NCBI GenBank assembly: GCA_947307505.1
Contig: CAMZJG010000026.1
Location: forward strand, 1 to 9,359
Source: an uncultured Clostridia bacterium
Lineage (GTDB): Bacteria > Bacillota_A > Clostridia > Oscillospirales > Oscillospiraceae
Direction of reading: 5' to 3'
Length of the DNA stretch: 9,359 bases
The notes under the pieces were generated by a model. It was not told the DNA's origin and searched no databases. It saw nothing but the letters and a program-made list of their open reading frames with translations. The position numbers and the translations under genes are program-made. Shown piece after piece: positions 5,349 through 9,359 of the stretch; position 1 is the stretch's first letter, and every line of letters starts with the position of its first letter.

Positions 5349-6590
5349 ATGAGCATCATCAAGGACCCTGCGCTGGCGGAGGCCGGACGGCAGAAGATCC
5401 GCTGGGTGCGGGATTTCATGCCCGCCCTTTCAGGGATCGAGGCCCGTTTTGAGCGGGAACAGCCCTTTGCGGGGAAGCGCATCGCCGTTTCCGTGCATCT
5501 GGAGGCCAAGACCGCAAATCTGGCCCTGGTACTGAAAAAGGGCGGGGCGGAGGTCTTCCTCACCGGTTCCAACCCTCTGTCCACCCAGGACGACGTGGCG
5601 GCGGGCATCGCCTCCCTGGGGGTGGAGACCTTCGGCATCCACGGCGTGGACGCGGCGGGGTACGACCGCCTCCTGCGGGAGACGCTGAAATGCCGTCCCC
5701 ACATCCTCATCGACGACGGGGGAGACCTGATAAACCTCATCGGCGGGGACTGCGCGGAGTATGGGGACTGCCTCCTGGGCGGCTGCGAGGAGACCACCAC
5801 CGGCATCCTGAGGCTGAAGGCCCGGGAGCGGGAGGGCTGCCTGCCCTGTCCCATGGTGGCGGTGAACGACGCCAAGGCCAAGCACTACTATGATAATAAG
5901 TACGGCACCGGTCAGTCCGTGTGGGACGGCATCCTGCACACCACCAACCTCATCGTGGCGGGGAAGACCGTGGTGGTGGCGGGCTACGGCTGGTGCGGCA
6001 AGGGCGTCGCCATGCGGGCCGCCGGTCTGGGTGCGGACGTGATCGTCACGGAAGTGGACCCCTTCAAGGCGCTGGACGCCACCATGCAGGGCTTCCGGGT
6101 CATGCCCATGGATCAGGCGGCGGCCCTGGGGGACATATTCATCACCGTGACCGGCTGCCGGGACGTGATCACCCCGGCCCATTTCGCGAAGATGAAAAAC
6201 AACGCCATCCTCTGCAACGCCGGCCATTTTGACGTGGAGGTGGACGTGGCGGGGCTCCGGGCCATGGCCGTGAAGGTCGAGGAGCGGCGGGAAAATATCC
6301 AGGGCTACACCATGCCGGACGGGAGGATCCTGAATGTGCTGGGAGAGGGCAGACTGGTGAACCTGGCCTGCGGCAACGGTCACCCGGCGGAGATCATGGA
6401 TATGTCCTTCGCCGTGCAGGCCCTCACCGCGGAGTGGATCGCAAAACAGGATAAACTGGAAAAGAAACTGTATGCCGTGCCGGAGGAGATCGACGAGGAG
6501 ATCGGGCGGGTGAAGCTGGCGGCCATGGGCCTCAGCATCGACGTCCTCACCCCGGAGCAGGATCGTTACCTCCACAGCTGGCAGGTGTGA
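5349..6590 (+). CDS. ahcY: S-adenosylhomocysteine hydrolase family protein (SAHH, or S-inosylhomocysteine hydrolase)
   Basis: A 413-residue cytoplasmic NAD-dependent enzyme that splits S-adenosylhomocysteine (or its inosyl form) into homocysteine and nucleoside, removing the inhibitor left by methyltransferases. Visible features: substrate motif HLEAKTA (50-56), NPLSTQDD (75-82), IDDGGD (121-126), CEETTTG (146-152), catalytic VNDAKAKHYYDN (172-183, with Lys178 and Asp182), NAD-binding GYGWCGKG (212-219), and GHPAEIMDMSF (344-354). It is shorter than the eukaryotic type and ends in the LTPEQDRYLHSW tail typical of the archaeal/Thermotoga-like branch. Lys54 stands where the classical enzyme has Glu/Gln near the purine 6-position, which could alter base preference. 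It is first gene after the SAM-I riboswitch; the RBS AAAGGGGGAG precedes ATG 5349, and metK follows after 18 nt. Confidence 0.93.
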   Translation: MSIIKDPALAEAGRQKIRWVRDFMPALSGIEARFEREQPFAGKRIAVSVHLEAKTANLALVLKKGGAEVFLTGSNPLSTQDDVAAGIASLGVETFGIHGVDAAGYDRLLRETLKCRPHILIDDGGDLINLIGGDCAEYGDCLLGGCEETTTGILRLKAREREGCLPCPMVAVNDAKAKHYYDNKYGTGQSVWDGILHTTNLIVAGKTVVVAGYGWCGKGVAMRAAGLGADVIVTEVDPFKALDATMQGFRVMPMDQAAALGDIFITVTGCRDVITPAHFAKMKNNAILCNAGHFDVEVDVAGLRAMAVKVEERRENIQGYTMPDGRILNVLGEGRLVNLACGNGHPAEIMDMSFAVQALTAEWIAKQDKLEKKLYAVPEEIDEEIGRVKLAAMGLSIDVLTPEQDRYLHSWQV

Positions 6591-6608
6591 TACGAAAGGA
6601 GAAAGAAC

Positions 6609-7793
6609 ATGAGCAAGCGGCTGTTTACTTCGGAATCCGTAACGGAAGGCCATCCCGATAAACTCTGCGACCAGATCTCCGATGCGGTTCTGGACGCCAT
6701 CCTGGCCCAGGACCCCACCGGACGCGTGGCCTGCGAATGCACCGCCACCACCGGTATCATCTACATCATGGGGGAGATCACCACCAACTGCTACGTGGAT
6801 ATCGGCCGGGTAGCCCGGGACGTGGTGCGGGAAGTGGGCTACACCGACTCCGCCTACGGCTTCGACGCGGAGACCTGCGCCGTCCTCACCAGCATCCATG
6901 AGCAGAGCGCGGATATCGCCATGGGCGTGGACCGGGCTCTGGAGGTCCGGGGAGAGAAGACGGATGAACTGATGAACGGCGCCGGGGACCAGGGCATGAT
7001 GTTCGGCTATGCCTGCAACGAGACCCCGGAGCTGATGCCTCTGCCCATCTCCCTGGCCCATAAGCTGGCCATGCGCCTCACCGAGGTGCGGAAGAACGGC
7101 ACTCTGCCCTACCTCCGGCCCGACGGAAAGACCCAGGTGACGGTGGAGTACGGGGAGGACGGGAAGCCCTGCCGGGTGGATACCATCGTCATCTCCACCC
7201 AGCATGATCCCGAGGCGGAGCTGGATACCATCCGCCGGGATATGATCCGGCACGTGGTAGAGCCCGTGGTGCCTGCGGCGCTTCTGGATGAGGATACAAA
7301 ATATTATGTAAACCCGACCGGCCGCTTCGTCATCGGCGGTCCCCATGGGGACAGCGGCCTCACCGGCCGGAAGATCATCGTGGACACCTATGGCGGCTAT
7401 GCCCCCCATGGGGGCGGCGCCTTCTCCGGCAAGGATCCCACCAAGGTGGACCGGAGCGCCGCCTACGCCGCCCGGTGGGTGGCGAAGAACGTGGTGGCCG
7501 CGGGGCTGGCGGAGAAGTGCCAGGTGGAGCTGGCCTACGCCATCGGCGTGGCCCAGCCCGTGAGCGTGCTGGTGGATACCTTCGGCACCGGCAAGGCGGA
7601 CGACGGAGAACTGGAGAAGGCCATCCGCAAGGTCTTCGATCTGCGGCCCACCGCCATCATCCGCAGCCTGGATCTGCAGAAGCCCATCTACCGGAAGCTG
7701 GCGGCCTACGGCCATATGGGGCGCACGGATCTGGACGTCTCCTGGGAGCATACGGACCGGGCTGACGCTCTGAAGGAGGCCATGGGCCTGTGA
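6609..7793 (+). CDS. metK: S-adenosylmethionine synthetase (methionine adenosyltransferase)
   Basis: A 394-residue enzyme that makes SAM from methionine and ATP. Standard bacterial length, with all the usual signatures: [20 protein letters not shown] at the N-terminus (ATP and magnesium binding), the hexapeptide GAGDQG at 125-130, the tribasic region around [20 protein letters not shown], and the phosphate loop [19 protein letters not shown]. Nothing is missing. AAAGGAG precedes the ATG at 6609. It sits between the SAH hydrolase and the deaminase, overlapping the latter by 4 nt (GTGA), so all three are one transcript under the SAM-I riboswitch. High SAM should therefore shut down its own synthesis. 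Confidence 0.97.
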   Translation: MSKRLFTSESVTEGHPDKLCDQISDAVLDAILAQDPTGRVACECTATTGIIYIMGEITTNCYVDIGRVARDVVREVGYTDSAYGFDAETCAVLTSIHEQSADIAMGVDRALEVRGEKTDELMNGAGDQGMMFGYACNETPELMPLPISLAHKLAMRLTEVRKNGTLPYLRPDGKTQVTVEYGEDGKPCRVDTIVISTQHDPEAELDTIRRDMIRHVVEPVVPAALLDEDTKYYVNPTGRFVIGGPHGDSGLTGRKIIVDTYGGYAPHGGGAFSGKDPTKVDRSAAYAARWVAKNVVAAGLAEKCQVELAYAIGVAQPVSVLVDTFGTGKADDGELEKAIRKVFDLRPTAIIRSLDLQKPIYRKLAAYGHMGRTDLDVSWEHTDRADALKEAMGL

Positions 7794-9070
7794 ATACCCT
7801 GTTTCGGAATATCCGCGCCCTTCTGCCGGAAGGTGTCCGGGAGACCTGCGTCTGCGTCTCCGGCGGGAAGATCCTCGCCGTGGGGGAGGTCCCGGCGGAT
7901 TTTCGGGCGGACACGGTGGTGGAGGGGAAGGACAGGCTCCTGATCCCCGGCCTGGTGAACGCCCATACCCATGTGTACATGACCATGTTCCGGGGCTGCG
8001 CCGACGACCTGAGCTTTACGGACTGGCTGTTCGGCCATATCGACCCCCTGGAGAGCAAAATGACCCGGGAGGACTGCTACTGGGCCACCCTCCTGGGCTA
8101 TCTGGAGATGATCTCCACCGGCACCACCGCCTGCCTGGATATGTACGTCTTTACCGAGACCGCCCTGCGGGCGGCGGAGGAGAGCGGCTTCCGGGCGGCC
8201 CTGAGCCGGGGCCTCACCGGCGGCGCCGGGGATCCGGAGGGGGGCAAGCGCCGCATCCGGGAGGCCCTGGAGGAGATGGAGGACTGGAAGGGGAGCACGG
8301 ACCGGATCCGCTTCTTCCTGGGTCCCCACGCCCCCTATACCTGCGATCCGGATTATCTTCGGGAGATCGCGGATCTGGCGGAGGAGCGGAAGCTTCCCCT
8401 GCATCTGCATCTGTCGGAGAGCGTCAGCGAGCAGGAAGGCATCCGGGAGAAGTACGGCTGCACCCCGGCGGAATATTTCGACCGGGCGGGGATCCTGCGT
8501 CCGGGGACCGTGGCCGCCCACTGCGTATACGTCAGCGAGAGCGATATGCGCCTGCTGGCGGAGCGGGGGGTCACGGCGGTGACCAATCCCGCCAGCAACC
8601 TGAAGCTGGGCAACGGGGTGGCCCCCGTGCCGGATCTGCTCCGGGCCGGGGTGAACGTGGCCCTGGGGACCGACGGCGCCGCCAGCAACAACGCCCTGAA
8701 CCTGTTCCGGGAGCTGAACCTGGTGACCCTGCTGCACAAGGGCCTCCGGGGGGATCCCACGGAGCTGCCCGCGTCCCAGGGGCTGCGCATGGCCACGGAG
8801 AACGGGGCCAGGGCCCTGGGCTGGGAGAAGCTGGGGCGGATCGAAGCCGGGTGGACCGCGGACCTGGCGGTGCTGGACCTGGACCGGGTGAATCTGCGCC
8901 CCTGGAACGATCTCCTCTCCTCCCTGGCCTACGCGGCGGGCGGCAGCGAGGTGGAGAGCGTCATGGTGGAGGGAAAGTTCCTCATGAAGGACCGGGAGTT
9001 CCTCACCATCGACCGGGAGCGGGTGCAGTTCGAGGTGGACAGGACCTGCAGAAGACTGGGGCTGCTGTAA
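7790..9070 (+). CDS. mtaD: Amidohydrolase, 5'-methylthioadenosine/S-adenosylhomocysteine deaminase type
   Basis: A 426-residue metal-dependent deaminase of the amidohydrolase superfamily; family members convert MTA, SAH and sometimes adenosine to their inosine forms. Catalytic layout matches the Thermotoga TM0936 pattern: [12 protein letters not shown] (metal ligands His59, His61), GPHAPYTC (His180, substrate contact), HLHLSE (metal His207, catalytic Glu210), AHCVY (His244), [10 protein letters not shown] (metal Asp295), with matching spacing, including 3 residues between His207 and Glu210 and 51 between His244 and Asp295. The start is GTG at 7790, overlapping the metK stop as GTGA, with AAGGAGG at 7773-7779 giving 10 nt spacing; no ATG suits better. 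Guanine or chlorohydrolase-type relatives are possible, but the motifs and the SAH-hydrolase/metK neighbours argue for MTA/SAH. Confidence 0.9.
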   Translation: MNTLFRNIRALLPEGVRETCVCVSGGKILAVGEVPADFRADTVVEGKDRLLIPGLVNAHTHVYMTMFRGCADDLSFTDWLFGHIDPLESKMTREDCYWATLLGYLEMISTGTTACLDMYVFTETALRAAEESGFRAALSRGLTGGAGDPEGGKRRIREALEEMEDWKGSTDRIRFFLGPHAPYTCDPDYLREIADLAEERKLPLHLHLSESVSEQEGIREKYGCTPAEYFDRAGILRPGTVAAHCVYVSESDMRLLAERGVTAVTNPASNLKLGNGVAPVPDLLRAGVNVALGTDGAASNNALNLFRELNLVTLLHKGLRGDPTELPASQGLRMATENGARALGWEKLGRIEAGWTADLAVLDLDRVNLRPWNDLLSSLAYAAGGSEVESVMVEGKFLMKDREFLTIDRERVQFEVDRTCRRLGLL

Positions 9071-9115
9071 AGAATACTGAAAACTGAAGAATGAATAACC
9101 GTTGAATAGATTATG

Positions 9116-9147
9116 GAGGCCGCTGCGCGATCCCGCGCAGCGGCCTC
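9116..9147. repeat. 32-bp perfect palindrome, copy 1
   Basis: A 14-bp perfect stem GAGGCCGCTGCGCG (9116-9129) with its complement (9134-9147), loop ATCC. It lies 45 nt after the deaminase stop codon. It could impede transcription, but no T-run follows on either strand, so it is not a classical terminator. An identical copy is at 9319-9350. Confidence 0.85.
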
Positions 9148-9238
9148 AGACTATAGATAAAGCCGTAAAACGGGACGATACCGGAAAGGAAGAAAGTGTG
9201 AAAGAAACCCATCAGGGGTGTCTTTCGCGTTCAATCAT

Positions 9239-9283
9239 AAGTTTTTCGAACAATCTTTTCCCTATTCCCTGTTCGAAAAACTT
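9239..9283. repeat. Inverted repeat with 14-bp arms
   Basis: AAGTTTTTCGAACA (9239-9252) is perfectly complementary to TGTTCGAAAAACTT (9270-9283), with a 17-nt pyrimidine-rich loop. AT-rich, unlike the neighbouring GC-rich palindromes. No gene covers it; its role is unknown. Confidence 0.75.
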
Positions 9284-9287
9284 GCTT

Positions 9288-9319
9288 CAGCGGGGCGACA
9301 AGACTTTGTCGACACGCTG
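9288..9319. repeat. Stem-loop with symmetrical internal loop
   Basis: CAGCG (9288-9292) pairs with CGCTG (9315-9319) and CGACAA (9296-9301) with TTGTCG (9306-9311), leaving a 3 x 3 internal loop and a GACT tetraloop. Its last base is the first base of the second 32-bp palindrome, so the two structures abut. Confidence 0.6.
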
Positions 9320-9350
9320 AGGCCGCTGCGCGATCCCGCGCAGCGGCCTC
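9319..9350. repeat. 32-bp perfect palindrome, copy 2
   Basis: Identical to 9116-9147, base for base including the ATCC loop, starting 203 bp further on. The two copies bracket 171 bp of stem-loop-rich, gene-free DNA. No T-run follows within the window. Confidence 0.85.
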
Positions 9351-9359
9351 CCTGTTATT

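Noticed and set aside
4622..5881. 419-codon version of the Fur-family regulator
   Set aside because: The extra N-terminal part runs antisense through the promoters, riboswitch and ahcY. The family length and the RBS fit the ATG at 5026.
5430..7751. 773-codon leftward open frame across the SAM-cycle genes
   Set aside because: Low-complexity His/Gly/Ala/Leu shadow of ahcY and metK, which are unmistakable on the plus strand.
7706..8737. 343-codon leftward open frame opposite the deaminase
   Set aside because: Antisense shadow. The plus-strand frame has all amidohydrolase metal ligands in correct order and spacing.
9116..9147. 32-bp palindrome as the terminator of the SAM-cycle operon
   Set aside because: The stem is strong, but no T-run follows on either strand, and the same sequence occurs again 203 bp on, which fits a dispersed repeat better. 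Some pausing or mRNA 3'-end protection remains possible.
9102..9320. 72-codon rightward frame after the deaminase
   Set aside because: It reads through the 32-bp palindrome and the inverted repeat; no convincing ribosome binding site and no family resemblance. More likely non-coding.

Overview
The window is GC-rich, gene-dense DNA that looks like an uncultured, Gram-positive-type Clostridia/Firmicutes member. This is inferred from four things: a SAM-I (S-box) riboswitch with an attenuator terminator, sigma-A-type promoters with near-consensus boxes, a lipoprotein-type zinc-binding protein, and strong AGGAGG-like ribosome binding sites. The species cannot be named from the sequence.

Layout. 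(1) Positions 1-127 (-) hold the first codons of a gene whose N-terminus resembles the alanine racemase barrel domain, with its promoter at 165-193. (2) Positions 206-543 are non-coding. They hold a leftward terminator, two copies of a 41-bp direct repeat that includes the last codons of the neighbouring permease gene, and between them a dense array of hairpins. (3) Positions 544-5026 (-) are one tightly packed leftward operon: a Fur/Zur-type regulator, zinc-binding lipoprotein, zinc ABC ATPase, zinc ABC permease, then an ABC-2-type ATPase/permease pair. Three of the five junctions are ATGA overlaps and the other two gaps are 1 and 9 nt. (4) Positions 5027-5348 are a divergent regulatory region: a consensus leftward promoter with a Fur/Zur-like palindrome just downstream of its start, a rightward promoter whose -35 lies only 7 bp from the leftward -35, a SAM-I riboswitch and its terminator. 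(5) Positions 5349-9070 (+) are a three-gene SAM-cycle operon: S-adenosylhomocysteine hydrolase family, SAM synthetase (metK), and an MTA/SAH deaminase-type amidohydrolase. (6) Positions 9071-9359 are non-coding, with two identical 32-bp perfect palindromes bracketing more stem-loops.

How the parts work together. Low zinc should release the regulator and switch on zinc uptake together with the extra ABC-2 transporter, whose ATPase has lost several canonical catalytic residues. Low SAM should relieve attenuation and switch on SAM synthesis and recycling of its by-product. The pairing of a deaminase with a short, archaeal/Thermotoga-like SAH hydrolase raises the possibility that recycling runs through S-inosylhomocysteine instead of direct SAH hydrolysis.

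The best leads are the zinc-regulated degenerate ABC-2 transporter, the possible inosine-type SAM cycle, and the two structured intergenic repeat regions.
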